Positions 48,973 to 58,426 of a DNA stretch of 64,000 nt are shown here, one piece after another. The stretch covers positions 186,001 to 250,000 of the forward strand of contig CBDANK010000003.1 of assembly GCA_965197565.1 (NCBI GenBank). The letters are read 5' to 3'. The notes beneath the pieces are model-generated. The model saw nothing but the letters and a program-made list of their open reading frames with translations, was not told the DNA's origin and ran no database searches. Both the position numbers and the translations under genes were made by a program. Source of the DNA: G963667675 sp965197565 (GTDB taxonomy: Bacteria; Chloroflexota; Dehalococcoidia; Lucifugimonadales; UBA3495). Within the stretch, counting starts at the first letter, position 1, and each line of letters begins with the position of its first letter.

Positions 48973-49652
48973 CCGCGCGTGGCAATCCAGACGACATGAT
49001 GTGCGCCTCCCTTGCGGCTGCTTCCACCACGCGCCCGAACCTTGACTTCATCCACCTCGAAACCGGCACGGCGCAAACGTCTGACGAATGGCGGTTGAGA
49101 ACCGGTAGACCATATCGCCAATACCCCGCCGCGCCGCAACGCCGCGTAGGTGGCGGTCAGCCCCGGCAGGCTGTAAAGCCAGTTGTTGCCCTTTCGGACC
49201 ATCGCCTCCGCGCCATTGTCGACATCAAGCATGATGGCATCGTAGTCACTTCTGGCGGCCGTTATCAACTGGACAACGTCGGCTTCATGGAGTTCAGTTC
49301 GTCGGTCGTCAAGAGGTCGGCCGGCCAAATCGGCAAGCACTCCCCGGTTCCATTCAACCACGGCTGGCACCAGATCCGCGACCACCACCCGGGCATCCTC
49401 GCCAAGGATGTCCAGCGCCGTTCTCACCGAGTAGCCCATTCCCAGACCGCCAATCAGAACGCGGGCCCTCGGCCGTTTTGCCAAGTTCTGACAGCCCAAT
49501 CTGGCCATGGCTTCTTCTGACCCATAAACCCGGCTGTTCATGAGTTCCAGGTTATCCGCTTTGAGCGAGAACTCAGAGTCACGTTGGTACAAAACGAGCT
49601 CCGCTCCTCCGCCAGGGGTTTGGGCCCGGCCGATCAACTGCCAAGGATTCAT
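48969..49652 (-). CDS. Spermidine-synthase-like Rossmann methyltransferase-fold protein
   Basis: About 227 residues from ATG 49652 (MNPWQLIGRAQTPGGGAELV), preferred over an upstream start because it is preceded by GTGAGG and matches the family start. The Rossmann core has VLIGGLGMGYSVRTALDILG (SAM/dcSAM-binding loop), VVVADLVPAVVEWNRG and DYDAIMLDVDNGAEAMVRKG (the catalytic Asp region), then LPGLTATYAALRRGGVLAIW. The spermidine-synthase N-terminal beta domain is short, so polyamine synthesis is not assured; many such proteins are unassigned methyltransferases. Intact. Confidence 0.8.
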   Translation of the reverse strand: MNPWQLIGRAQTPGGGAELVLYQRDSEFSLKADNLELMNSRVYGSEEAMARLGCQNLAKRPRARVLIGGLGMGYSVRTALDILGEDARVVVADLVPAVVEWNRGVLADLAGRPLDDRRTELHEADVVQLITAARSDYDAIMLDVDNGAEAMVRKGNNWLYSLPGLTATYAALRRGGVLAIWSTGSQPPFVRRLRRAGFEVDEVKVRARGGSSRKGGAHHVVWIATRG

Positions 49653-49721
49653 TGATACCTCACGATCATGTCTGGAGCAGCCGGGGCAATATCCTAGGCG
49701 GGATCCGATTCCGTGAACCAC

Positions 49722-50218
49722 TGGATCACCCGGGCGATCTCTTCAGGCCTGTTTCAGGACGATGATGCATCTCCCGCAGTCCCTCTCCCGGATGCCGGAA
49801 TCGTTCCCGGGGGGTCCCTGAAGGTTTGCTCTCTGTTCCTGGGCAGGGCGCCGCACATGGGTTTCCCGGTCTGTCCCGCTGCCGGGTAGTGTTCCGTCGG
49901 CGGCGGTCTGCTCAGGGTCATTTTGCCTCCCCCTCCGCCTCCTTTCGGGAACTGGATGACGTGAGGGATTGCCGCTATTCAGGATCCACTCTAATCTAAC
50001 CATCCTGCTTCTCAGCACCAGCCGGATGCAGGGAGAATCCGTTGACGCTTCACCAACCCTTCCCGGCGCAACCGGTCTTCCACGGTTTCCACGTCCGTTT
50101 AGTGGGAAGCTCAAACCCGGCCAGTTGGTACTCGCAGCATGGTAGGCTAGTGCCAGGCTTTCGAGATCAGACGATGTTACCGTAGCTCAGCGAAGATTTC
50201 TTATTACAATAACAAGCC
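49722..50218. other. Intergenic stretch without supported gene
   Basis: About 500 bases. An open frame exists on the minus strand at 49743-50114, but its composition (Arg, Gly, Pro rich) and lack of any family pattern suggest chance. Nothing else is seen. Confidence 0.4.
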
Positions 50219-50361
50219 CTCAGCCCTCCGGCGCCGAGTACTCCAGCATCTTGCGCACCGTGTCCCGGTGCAGACCGAACACCCGGGCAGCCTCCCGAGT
50301 GCTCATCCCCTCCACCATGCAGGCCCCGACGCACCCGAACGTACAGTTCCACCTTGTACAT
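50219..50361 (-). pseudogene. IS21 IstA N-terminal fragment
   Basis: The minus strand reads MYKVELYVRVR, then after a frame change MVEGMSTREAARVFGLHRDT and VRKMLEYSAPEG, closely matching residues 5-52 of the IstA at 17445. Nothing of the rest of IS21 is present. It lies just upstream of the DUF262 operon. Confidence 0.8.
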
Positions 50362-50404
50362 CCTTCACACCCGGAATCGTGTCGTCCGTATGATGACCTG
50401 GGGT

Positions 50405-50434
50405 TTGACCGGCATAGAAAGACCAGTTTATCAT
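50405..50434 (+). promoter_or_regulatory. Probable promoter of the DUF262 operon
   Basis: TTGACC at 50405-50410 and TATCAT at 50429-50434 with an 18-base spacer, about 95 bases before the chosen start of the DUF262 gene. Consensus-like; not tested. Confidence 0.5.
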
Positions 50435-50529
50435 GTCGCCATCTCGCTTGGGCTACCCTCGAAGCCTGAGGCCAGCCGCAATGGGTAATTCCTGGCGATA
50501 TCATTGAGTTGTATATAGAGGTGAAGTGC

Positions 50530-51684
50530 GTGACGACCTCCCAGGACACCATTGACCAACGAGACTCCGACGATTTACAGATCGAACCCGAAGACCCCCA
50601 GTTTCGTGACATCGAACGTCCTTGGGATCCTGAGAGCATTCGGGTCGCCACGAACAGTTTCTCGCTTCGAAACATGATCGATCTCATCGCCGAAGGGAGT
50701 CTGGACCTCGCCCCAGATTTCCAGCGGTTACAAGTCTGGAACAGGGTGCAGAGAGCCCAGCTTATAGAGTCGATACTATTGCAGATACCACTTCCGGCCT
50801 TCTACTTTGCCGAAGACGTCGAAGGGATGCTACAGGTCGTAGATGGCGTCCAACGACTATCAACCATAAATGACTTTGTTACCGGCGGTAGTAATAGCAA
50901 TGGAGGATTCCCTCTCAATGGCCTCGAATACCTCGCTGACGTCAAGGGCAAACGTTTTGATGATCTACCCAATCTCTGGAAGCGCCGTATCTACAATACG
51001 CAAATCGTCGCTCATGTGATCGCTCCAACGACTCCTCCTGATGTGATGTACGATATCTTCCGACGAATCAATACTGGAGGTACGCCACTCACTGGCCAAG
51101 AGATCCGACATTGCGTTGCCAAGAAGAGGAGTCGGATGTTCTTGAAGCAGCTAGTTGCGTTGCCTGCTTTCGAGAAAGCTACTCCGGCATCACTGCACAA
51201 CCACAAGCGAATGGTTGACCAGGAGATCGCACTTCGGTTCACGGCTTTCTGGCATCTGACGCCAGCCAAATATTCCAAAGACAATACACTAGACGGTTTT
51301 CTCCTCCAGGCAATCCGAGACATTGACGATCCGGCGGTACTCTGTGACCGTGCCCTTGCTGGCATATCTGCGGCGTTCGCGCGCGGCTTGGATCTCGCCT
51401 ATGAGGTATTCGGCAACTACGCGTTTCGCAAGTGGCCGACGAACAGTGATCGCCGCAACCCTTTCAATCGAGCGCTCTTCGAAGCTTGGACCATAGAGCT
51501 TGCAAAAGCCGATGCAGATGCTGTCACTAAATCAAAGCGCGACATTTGTCGATCTGCTCGCGAGGTCATGACTAGAGATGTTGCCTACATTGGTTCTGTA
51601 TCATCTGCTACAGGAGATAGTGTCTCTGTCCATACCAGATTCGAGAAGACAAGGGCCATCATCATGGAGGCAAACAGCGGATGA
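50530..51684 (+). CDS. DUF262 (GmrSD N-terminal-type) protein
   Basis: About 384 residues from GTG 50530, chosen because GAGGTG lies 7 bases upstream. The DUF262/ParB-like domain is seen as PDFQRLQVWNRVQRAQLIES and ILLQIPLPAFYFAED near residues 60-95, then LQVVDGVQRLSTINDF near 100, the DGQQR-type catalytic loop of the family, and DIFRRINTGGTPLTGQEIRH. DUF262 domains hydrolyse NTPs and act in type IV restriction (GmrSD) and other phage defences. The DUF1524 HNH nuclease that usually follows in GmrSD is absent. The stop overlaps the next gene (ATGA), so it works with the ATPase downstream. Confidence 0.85.
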   Translation: MTTSQDTIDQRDSDDLQIEPEDPQFRDIERPWDPESIRVATNSFSLRNMIDLIAEGSLDLAPDFQRLQVWNRVQRAQLIESILLQIPLPAFYFAEDVEGMLQVVDGVQRLSTINDFVTGGSNSNGGFPLNGLEYLADVKGKRFDDLPNLWKRRIYNTQIVAHVIAPTTPPDVMYDIFRRINTGGTPLTGQEIRHCVAKKRSRMFLKQLVALPAFEKATPASLHNHKRMVDQEIALRFTAFWHLTPAKYSKDNTLDGFLLQAIRDIDDPAVLCDRALAGISAAFARGLDLAYEVFGNYAFRKWPTNSDRRNPFNRALFEAWTIELAKADADAVTKSKRDICRSAREVMTRDVAYIGSVSSATGDSVSVHTRFEKTRAIIMEANSG

Positions 51685-52772
51685 TTCGTTCCATGGAAAT
51701 TCATAACTTTAAGGCATTTGAACGAATCGCACTTCGCTTCGAGCAACTGACTGTGATCACTGGAGTAAATAGCTCTGGTAAGAGTTCGGTGCTACAAGCG
51801 ATCGTCCTTGCAGAGATCGCATCCACCACCGGCCCACATGTTCAGCTGAATGGGAGTCTGGGACTCGCACTTGGCGAGGCCCAAGACGTGCTCAATCACC
51901 GAGCGACGGAGCAGCTCATAGAATTGATAGCAACCGGAGACACTGGCACGGATATATTCCGATTGGAAATCCCGCAAGCTGACCGGAGTGTCGTGCTAGA
52001 GCGAGTAGACGTAGATCCTCGGACTGGCAGCCGAGACTGGTATGTCGGCACTTATTTGTGTGCTGAGCGTCTTGGTCCGCGAGACCTTTCCGAAGTTGCC
52101 GGCGACGGCGCCGACCGCGTGGATGTGGGCGTCCAAGGTCAGTTTACTGCATACGTACTGGCCCGCTTCTCGCGCCATCGCGTACAAGACCTGCTGCTCC
52201 ATCCGTCCAGTGTCAGGAGCAGCCTAGCGCCAACGCTCGTGGCGCAGTCTGAGGCATGGTTATCCTCGATCGTGCGGCCGGTTCGATTGCATGCGACGTG
52301 GCTTCCACAAGCCAATGCCGCCACGCTCCGTTTTCGTGACATGGACGTGACCTCAGAGTGGATGCGCCCGGGGAACGTAGGATTTGGACTGACCTACACA
52401 CTCCCGATCATCGCCGCGGCCTTGGGTAGCACTGCTGGCTCCGTGTTCATCGTTGAAAATCCCGAAGCGCACCTTCATCCAGCAGGGCAGTCGCAGATCG
52501 GGAGATTCCTGGTCCGCCTAGCAGCTACCGGCGTTCAGGTGGTGATTGAGACCCATAGCGACCACGTTCTCAACGGCATCCGTCTCGCTGTTACGGACGA
52601 ACGTCTTCTCGCAGCAAAGGATGTCGCAATCCACTTTCTTGAACCTGACGAAAGCGATAGCATGGAGATAACACTTGGCAGTACCGGTACACTCGACCTT
52701 TGGCCATCCGGATTTTTTGATCAGGCCGAGCATGATCTCGCGGAACTGTCGAGGATCAGACGTCGTGGCTAA
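51681..52772 (+). CDS. AAA/OLD-like ATPase (DUF3696 type)
   Basis: A 363-residue SMC/ABC-type ATPase. Walker A is GVNSSGKSSVLQA at about 28-40. The Walker B/signature region FIVENPEAHLHPAGQSQIGR is near 254-273, and the D-loop/switch part VVIETHSDHVLNGIRLAV follows. This order, with the END/PEAHLHP box and a final short DUF3696-like tail, is typical of ATPases found beside DUF262 proteins and in OLD-type defence systems. No TOPRIM domain is present. It is coupled to the upstream gene by ATGA and overlaps the downstream gene by 8 bases. Confidence 0.87.
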   Translation: MIRSMEIHNFKAFERIALRFEQLTVITGVNSSGKSSVLQAIVLAEIASTTGPHVQLNGSLGLALGEAQDVLNHRATEQLIELIATGDTGTDIFRLEIPQADRSVVLERVDVDPRTGSRDWYVGTYLCAERLGPRDLSEVAGDGADRVDVGVQGQFTAYVLARFSRHRVQDLLLHPSSVRSSLAPTLVAQSEAWLSSIVRPVRLHATWLPQANAATLRFRDMDVTSEWMRPGNVGFGLTYTLPIIAAALGSTAGSVFIVENPEAHLHPAGQSQIGRFLVRLAATGVQVVIETHSDHVLNGIRLAVTDERLLAAKDVAIHFLEPDESDSMEITLGSTGTLDLWPSGFFDQAEHDLAELSRIRRRG

Positions 52773-53700
52773 GGCTAAGTGCCGCTTCGTAGTCGACGAG
52801 AACTCTCTAGTGCTGGATCGCGTACCTGCAAGTGAGCGGGAGGCAGAGCTCGAATCCATGATCGGAGAGTTGCAGGCGCTGCAGGAAGGCGGCGAACGCG
52901 TTGATATTCTATCCGGTTGGGGATCGCTCAACTGTTTGGAAGGAGAGGATGTCGCCAATATACTCGCTCACGGTAACGTGTTCGACCGTGACAGCTCATC
53001 ACTCCTGCTGCGATTGCTCGGACGCTGCGGCGCTTGGGATGGAGACCCCAACACAGTCGTTGATGATGAGGTCGTAGTAGATCAAGAGCCGCACCACAGC
53101 TTCGGGATAGCTTGGGCTCGCAAGATGGTCATGGCGGGCTGCGGAATGGCAATTGTAACGGCACCCCATCGCTTCAGCGGTGGTGCACATGCTGTCGATC
53201 AGCTTACGCAACCTGGACTAGTTGATGTTGTGTTTGTTGCAACTCCGGCTGACCATCCAAGATTCTATCGAACGCTGTACAGCGTAGAAAATATTCCTGA
53301 GGGTGAGTTCTTTGAAATCGCTGCGAAGGCGTTTCCAGACTTGGCTTTCGCACCTACTGTAAACTTTCAACACTTCAGAGGTGCGTATGTCCTCAGGCGT
53401 CCTGAGGTTGTCCATCATCTGTCATTGATCAATGATTGTTTTCTCGAATTGTACAAAGCTGAACGTGGTTCCTCAAGAAGCATTTCCATGCGCCTAGGGA
53501 TTGCCGTCAGTATTGAAGGACAAAATCGGAAGAGCCAGGCGCTCATGCGATACCGAGACGCCACGTTCGGAGGCCGCGTATATCGGTGCGAATGGCACTC
53601 GAAACTGGAACCACACCGGAACCGCATCTATTTTCATATCGGCGATGAAGAGACGGACGGAAGAGTGTTGATTGGCATCTTCCATCAGCATCTCCCATGA
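52765..53700 (+). CDS. Uncharacterised third protein of the DUF262-ATPase operon
   Basis: About 311 residues from GTG 52765, chosen over an upstream start because GAGG lies 10 bases before it and overlap with the ATPase gene is then only 8 bases. No domain is recognised with confidence. The middle has VVDDEVVVDQEPHHSFGIAW and VDVVFVATPADHPRFYRTLY. The C-terminal 40 residues (YRCEWHSKLEPHRNRIYFHI, then LIGIFHQHLP) resemble the final strands of small nuclease- or toxin-like domains that end in an IG-x-x-xHLP motif. It may be the effector of the operon; this is inference. Confidence 0.7.
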   Translation: MAKAKCRFVVDENSLVLDRVPASEREAELESMIGELQALQEGGERVDILSGWGSLNCLEGEDVANILAHGNVFDRDSSSLLLRLLGRCGAWDGDPNTVVDDEVVVDQEPHHSFGIAWARKMVMAGCGMAIVTAPHRFSGGAHAVDQLTQPGLVDVVFVATPADHPRFYRTLYSVENIPEGEFFEIAAKAFPDLAFAPTVNFQHFRGAYVLRRPEVVHHLSLINDCFLELYKAERGSSRSISMRLGIAVSIEGQNRKSQALMRYRDATFGGRVYRCEWHSKLEPHRNRIYFHIGDEETDGRVLIGIFHQHLP

Positions 53701-53885
53701 ATGCAGCGCACCGATTGTAATGCGGCACAGTCACTGGTACGATGCCGAATAGAGTGGTTGATGCCGTGTTGGGGTATCGCTACCGGCCTGGAACATCCCA
53801 GCTCTCACTGCCTCCCGCATAGCTTCCCGGTTCGCCGCGATGATCATAGCTTCGATGCGCCCCTCTTCTTTGGTGGGAACGCAGC

Positions 53886-54210
53886 GTGCTGACGCTTGGG
53901 AGTCGAAACAAAGCTTCAACGGAATCAAGCGTTCGCATCACTAGGGCGGAGCTGGACGAATACCGTGCTCGGGCGGCGAACGGAGCTGAGAAACTGCGGC
54001 TAATGGAGGCTGTCTTCGCATGGGCGACGGACGCCGGCCGGGACCTGGACGAGTTGACCCCAGAGCAGCGAAAGGGGATTCTGTAGATGGTCGTGGATGA
54101 GGTCATCGTCGACAGGAACGACAACGTGGACATCACGCTGGCTATACCCATTGAAAGTGAGCCCACTACGGAAGATTCCGTGACCGCAACATTCTTAACA
54201 CCTTCAAGTT
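53886..54210 (+). pseudogene. Serine recombinase, C-terminal fragment
   Basis: ITRAELDEYRARAANGAEKL, FAWATDAGRDLDELTPEQRK and, after an in-frame TAG at 54084, VVDEVIVDRNDNVDITLAIP match the extreme C-terminus of large serine recombinases. No catalytic N-terminus is nearby. It may be the trace of an integrative element that carried the DUF262 operon. Confidence 0.65.
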
Positions 54211-54311
54211 GAGGTTCGTTCTGGACCTGTAATCAGTCCTGATCGCCATCCCGCCGGGCGAGAGTCCGCCGCGAGCGACCAGGGAAGTCCGCCTGTCCCT
54301 GAGCTTCGGCC

Positions 54312-54437
54312 GTTAGCACATCGTCCTCAATGGAACCCTAGCAGACGATCAAGCCACCGGTCTCCACCCCGCAGGTGTGCACCGCCGTTGCTGACCAAGG
54401 CGAACGACCCGGCAGGCGGCGTGGCTTGGCCCACCAA
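54312..54437 (-). pseudogene. Decayed extra RCC1 repeats beyond the stop of the RCC1 gene
   Basis: The minus strand reads SNGGAHTCGVETGGLIVC then TAG then GSIEDDVL, a degenerate 15th repeat of the RCC1 protein next door, in another frame. The array was once longer and has eroded from its 3' end. Confidence 0.6.
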
Positions 54438-56381
54438 TTATCTCTCGGCCCCGCGAAGACCGACAGGCGGCGTGGCCTGACCATATTCATCATGACCCCA
54501 GCATTCGACGGAACCGTCGGTCTTCACCCCGCAGGTGTGCGTCCGACCAGCACTGACGGAGCTAAAGGAACCGGCGGGTGGTGTGGACTGCCCATATTCA
54601 TTGGAACCCCAGCAGACAACGGAGCCGCCGGTCTTCACCCCGCAGGTGTGTTCACCCCCTGCGCTGACGGAGGAAAACCGGCCCTCGGGCGGCGTGGACT
54701 GGCCTCCGTAATTGCCCTCGTAATCCTCATTGGAACCCCAGCAGACGACCGAGCCGTCGGTCTTTACTCCGCAGGTGTGGAAGGTCCCGGCGCTGACGGT
54801 GGCGAACTCCCCGGCCGGCGGCGTGGCCTGGCCATCGGAATCATAGCCCCAGCAGGCGATTGAGCCGCTGGCCTCTACCCCGCAGCTGCGCAGCCACCCG
54901 GCGCTGACGGAGGCGAAGGACCCGGCGGGCGGCGTGGACTCCCCATACTTATTGAAACCCCAACAGACGATAGAGCCATCGGTCTTTACCCCGCAGGTGT
55001 GATTTTCCCCGGCGCTGAGGGAGGCGAAGGACCCGGCGGGCGGCGTGGACTGCCCGTCCCGATTGTTACCCCAGCATTTGACGGAGCCATCGGTCTTTAC
55101 CCCGCAGGTGTGATTTTCCCCGGCGCTGAGGGAGACGAAGGACCCGGCGGACGGCATGGCCCGGCCATCCCCATTGGAACCCCAGCAGACGACCGAGCCG
55201 CCGCTCCTTATCCCGCAACTGTGATCGTCCCCTGCGTTGACGGAGGTGAAGGGGCCGGCGGCCATCGTGGCCTGTCCCCAGCCGTCACTGCCCCAACAGA
55301 CGACGGAGCGGTCTGTCCGTACTCCGCAGGTGTGGAAAAGACCGGCACTGACGGAGGCAAAGGACCCGTCAGGGACAGTGGTATTGAGCTTCGCCAACTC
55401 TAAGAATTGGAGGGGAATCTCCTCTGACCGGTCATTGATGCTCCAGCCCCAGCAGACGACGGAGCCATCGGTCTTTACCCCGCAGGTGTGTATCCACCCG
55501 GCGCTGACGGAGGCGAACTCCCCGGCGGGCGGCGTGGACTGCCCATACTTATTGGAACCCCAACAGACGATAGAGCCATCGGTCTTTACCCCGCAGGTGT
55601 GATTTTCCCCGGCGCTGACGGAGGCGAAGGACCCGGCGGGCGGCGTGGACTGCCCATACTTATTGAAACCCCAACAGACGATAGAGCCGTCCGTCTTTAC
55701 CCCGCAGGTATGATTTTCCCCGGCGCTGAGGGAGGCGAAGGACCCGGTAGGCGGGGTGGATTGCCCGTCGTAATCGGAACCCCAGCAGACCACAGAGCCG
55801 CCTCTCGCCACCCCGCAGGTATGGTATGATCCGGCGCTCACGGAGGCAAAAGACCCGGAGGGAGACGTGACCTGATAAGACAACCCCCAGCAGACGACGG
55901 AGCCGCCGGTCTTTACCCCGCAGGTATGATCCTGCCCGGCGCTCACGGAAGTGAAGGACCCGGCGGGCGGCGTGGACTTCCCGTCAGCATTGGACCCCCA
56001 GCAGGCAACGGAGCTGTCGGTCTTTACCCCGCAGGTGTGGCCATACCAAGTGCTGACGGAGGCGAAGGATACGGAGGTACCATCCCCACCCGCTTCAGGA
56101 CGACCCTCGGCGTCTTTTGCCATCGACTGAGGCGTGTCGGTAGGACCTGAATCTCCCGTCGGCTCAACCTTTGGTTCTGCGGCGCCAGAAGAAGCCTCTG
56201 TAGGCGCATTGCGAGCCGGTGGAGCCGGAACGCCCCCAGACTGTGGCGTGGGTGTTCCGAGCGCGTCCTCCTTTGCGTCTTCAATGAACTCGTCGACCGC
56301 TTCGCTTGCCCGATCCCCTATGCAAGCGGTGAGAGACGCGAGCAGGAAGATTGCACCGGCGATTGCCAAGCTGAGTCTCAT
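54438..56381 (-). CDS. RCC1-repeat lipoprotein
   Basis: About 647 residues from ATG 56381, chosen because it starts a signal peptide (MRLSLAIAGAIFLLASLTAC) with a lipobox Cys at residue 20 and has GGGGAG 10 bases upstream. A low-complexity linker rich in Pro, Thr, Ala and Glu follows to about residue 105. Then come 14 RCC1-type units of about 37 residues with the core SFASVSAGENHTCGVKTDGS and VVCWGSN-GQSTPPAG. Unit 6 carries a 15-residue insertion. RCC1 repeats fold as beta-propellers; two seven-bladed propellers would use 14 units. Two Cys per repeat may form disulphides outside the cell. A surface-binding role is likely; the ligand is unknown. Confidence 0.9.
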   Translation of the reverse strand: MRLSLAIAGAIFLLASLTACIGDRASEAVDEFIEDAKEDALGTPTPQSGGVPAPPARNAPTEASSGAAEPKVEPTGDSGPTDTPQSMAKDAEGRPEAGGDGTSVSFASVSTWYGHTCGVKTDSSVACWGSNADGKSTPPAGSFTSVSAGQDHTCGVKTGGSVVCWGLSYQVTSPSGSFASVSAGSYHTCGVARGGSVVCWGSDYDGQSTPPTGSFASLSAGENHTCGVKTDGSIVCWGFNKYGQSTPPAGSFASVSAGENHTCGVKTDGSIVCWGSNKYGQSTPPAGEFASVSAGWIHTCGVKTDGSVVCWGWSINDRSEEIPLQFLELAKLNTTVPDGSFASVSAGLFHTCGVRTDRSVVCWGSDGWGQATMAAGPFTSVNAGDDHSCGIRSGGSVVCWGSNGDGRAMPSAGSFVSLSAGENHTCGVKTDGSVKCWGNNRDGQSTPPAGSFASLSAGENHTCGVKTDGSIVCWGFNKYGESTPPAGSFASVSAGWLRSCGVEASGSIACWGYDSDGQATPPAGEFATVSAGTFHTCGVKTDGSVVCWGSNEDYEGNYGGQSTPPEGRFSSVSAGGEHTCGVKTGGSVVCWGSNEYGQSTPPAGSFSSVSAGRTHTCGVKTDGSVECWGHDEYGQATPPVGLRGAER

Positions 56382-56462
56382 CAGTACGCTCCCCACATAC
56401 AACGTGACTTCGTGAACCGCACTTCTCATATGGCCTGATGCCTAACATAGCGACCAAGATCG

Positions 56463-56755
56463 TCATTTGGCCAAGGAGAATCGCTCCCGAGGCGCCGTGG
56501 CTTGACCATACTGATCCCAGCCCCAGCAGGCCACGGTACCGTCGTCCCTCAGCCCGCAGGCGTGCTCCCATCCGGCGCTGACTGAGGAGAACCGGCCCTC
56601 CGGCGGTATGGCTTGGCCACCCCTTAAGCCCCAACAGGCCGCGGTGCCGTCTTCCCTCACGCCGCAGGTGTGTTCACCCCCAGCGCTGACCGACGAGAAC
56701 CGGCCCTCCGGCGGGGTGGACCGGCCAAACTCATTCCAGCCCCAGCAGGCTACGG
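56463..56755 (-). pseudogene. RCC1-repeat gene fragment cut by an IS1182-type element
   Basis: About 90 codons give nearly three RCC1 units: VACWGWNEFGRSTPPEG, RFSSVSAGGEHTCGVREDGT, AACWGLRGGQAIPPEG and RFSSVSAGWEHACGLRDDGT. They differ from the neighbouring array (DDGTVACWGWD), so this is a paralogue and not part of it. The upstream part is missing: the frame enters from the left 70-bp end of the IS1182 remnant at 56756. Confidence 0.8.
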
Positions 56756-58426
56756 GGTTCCGTTTGCTTTCGGTGTATGGCCCTTCTGCCCGTAGGCACA
56801 CTATACTCTAAAAGCAAACGGAACCGTTCCGGGACGCCGATTTCGCCGAGTTCTACTGCCCTGACAACGGCCGGGACAGCGTGCCGCCCAGCCTGCGGGC
56901 GACGGTGCTGCTGCTCCAGTCCCACGACAAGGTCAGCGACGCCGAGGCCAAGGCCCGGGCTGACTTTGACCTCCGGTGGAAAGTGGCGTTGGGGATTGAG
57001 GCGGAAGACCGGCCCTTCGCCAAGAGCACGCTGCAGGTGTTTCGCGCCCAGCTGATCCTGCACGGCAAGGTGCGGGAGGTATTCGAGTCCAGTCTGCGGC
57101 TGGCCCGGGAGTCGGGCTGTCTGAAAGGGCGTGGGATGCGGGTGGCGCTGGACAGGACCAACATCCTGGGGCGGGGCGCGGTCAAGGACACCTACAATCT
57201 ATTGGCCGACGGGATGGTCAAATTGTTGCGGGCGCTGGCGGCGGTGGAGCAAGCTGCGGTCAGGGAATGGGCCCAGGCCCGGGAATATGAGAGATACCTG
57301 GGCTCCAGCGTGAAGGGCGAGGCGGCCATCGACTGGGCCGACCGGCAGGCGCGGACGGCGCTGCTGGCCAAGACTGTGGCAGACGCGGACCGGCTGTTGG
57401 AGTTGTCGCGGCAGGCGCAGGGAGAGTTGCCGGAGGACGGTGAGGAGCGCCAGCGGATTGTGGCGGCGGCGGAACTGCTGGGGCAGTTGCTGCTCTAGGA
57501 CCTGGAACGGGCTGAGGGCGGAGTGAGCCTCAAGGACGGGGTGAGCCGGGACCGGATGATGTCGGTGCATGACCCGGAGATGCGCCACGGCCACAAGAGC
57601 AGCAACTGGCGGTTCGACGGACACAAGGCGGCGATTGTGGTGGACACCGACTCCCAGCTGATCACCGCGGTGGAGGTATTGCCCGGCAACACTCCGGACA
57701 ACCTGGGGGCGCTGGAACTGGTGGAGGCGAGCGAAGCCAACACCGGCGTGCCGGTGGCAGAGGCCATGGGCGATGCCGCTTATGGCGACGGCGATACCAG
57801 GCAGACCTTCGCCGACGCGGGCCGCACTCTGATTGCCAGGGTGCCGGGGCGTCCCAATCGGACCCACTTTCCGAAAGAGGACTTCCATATTGACCTGGAG
57901 GCGGGTTCCTGCACCTGTCCGGCGGGCAATGTTACCCGGACGATGGTGCCGGCGGGACGGCGCACCGGCCAAACGGGTCGGACTTACCGTTTAGAGGCCT
58001 TCCGATTCGACGCGGCGGTCTGCGGGGTATACCCCCTGCGGTCCCAGTGCGTGGCGGCAAAACCGGGTACGGGACGAACGGTGCAACTGCACCCGCAGGA
58101 AGCGCTGTTACAGCAGGCCCGCGCCCTGCAGCAGAGCGAGGCCTTTGCCGAGTACCGGCAGCGCCGCGTGGTGGTGGAGCACCGGCTGGCGCGGCTGGTC
58201 CAATTGGGAATCCGCCAGTCCCGCTACTTCGGGCCTGCCAAAACCCGGTTCCAATTGTACCTGGCAGCCACCGTGGCCAACCTGACCCTGGTGGCCGCCA
58301 AAGCCGGGTTGACGGGAGAAACCGGCTCCGGTCCCAGCCACGGCAGCGCCCAGGTCGGTTCCGTTTGCTTTTAGAGTATAGTGTGCCTACGGGCAGAAGG
58401 GCCATACACCGAAAGCAAACGGAACC
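56756..58426 (+). mobile_element. IS1182-family remnant with exact 70-bp inverted ends
   Basis: The left unit at 56756-56825 and the right unit at 58357-58426 are exact inverted copies of each other over 70 bases. Each unit itself begins GGTTCCGTTTGCTTT (or its TTTT-variant) and ends AAAGCAAACGGAACC, so each could fold into a hairpin. The transposase frame enters directly from the left unit and ends inside the right unit. Confidence 0.85.
56826..58374 (+). pseudogene. IS1182-family transposase, truncated N-terminus and internal stop
   Basis: The frame starts inside the family (FRDADFAEFYCPDNGRDSVP) without a start codon of its own. It continues with SDAEAKARADFDLRWKVALG, RMRVALDRTNILGRGAVKDTY-like sequence (catalytic Asp) to GQLLL, then TAG at 57496-57498 where relatives have Gln, then DLERAEGGVSLKDGVSRDRM, DGHKAAIVVDTDSQLITAVE (Asp) and RVVVEHRLARLVQLGIRQSR (Glu). 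Apart from the lost start and the amber codon the protein is well kept. Confidence 0.85.

Noticed and set aside
49743..50114. Minus-strand open frame of 123 codons
   Set aside because: Composition is dominated by Arg, Gly and Pro, there is no ribosome site of note and no recognisable motif.
54438..56381. The tandem repeats in 54438-56381 as a CRISPR array
   Set aside because: The ~111-base periodicity follows the codon pattern of RCC1 units, with no constant repeat and unique spacer structure.
43298..57498. In-frame TAG codons in three otherwise readable genes (M20 peptidase 43298, serine recombinase 54084, IS1182 transposase 57496) as a sign of amber recoding
   Set aside because: All three genes are also truncated, and intact genes in the window (TGT-like, CD-NTase, toxin partner, IS630-B) end normally at TAG. 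Simple nonsense mutation is sufficient.
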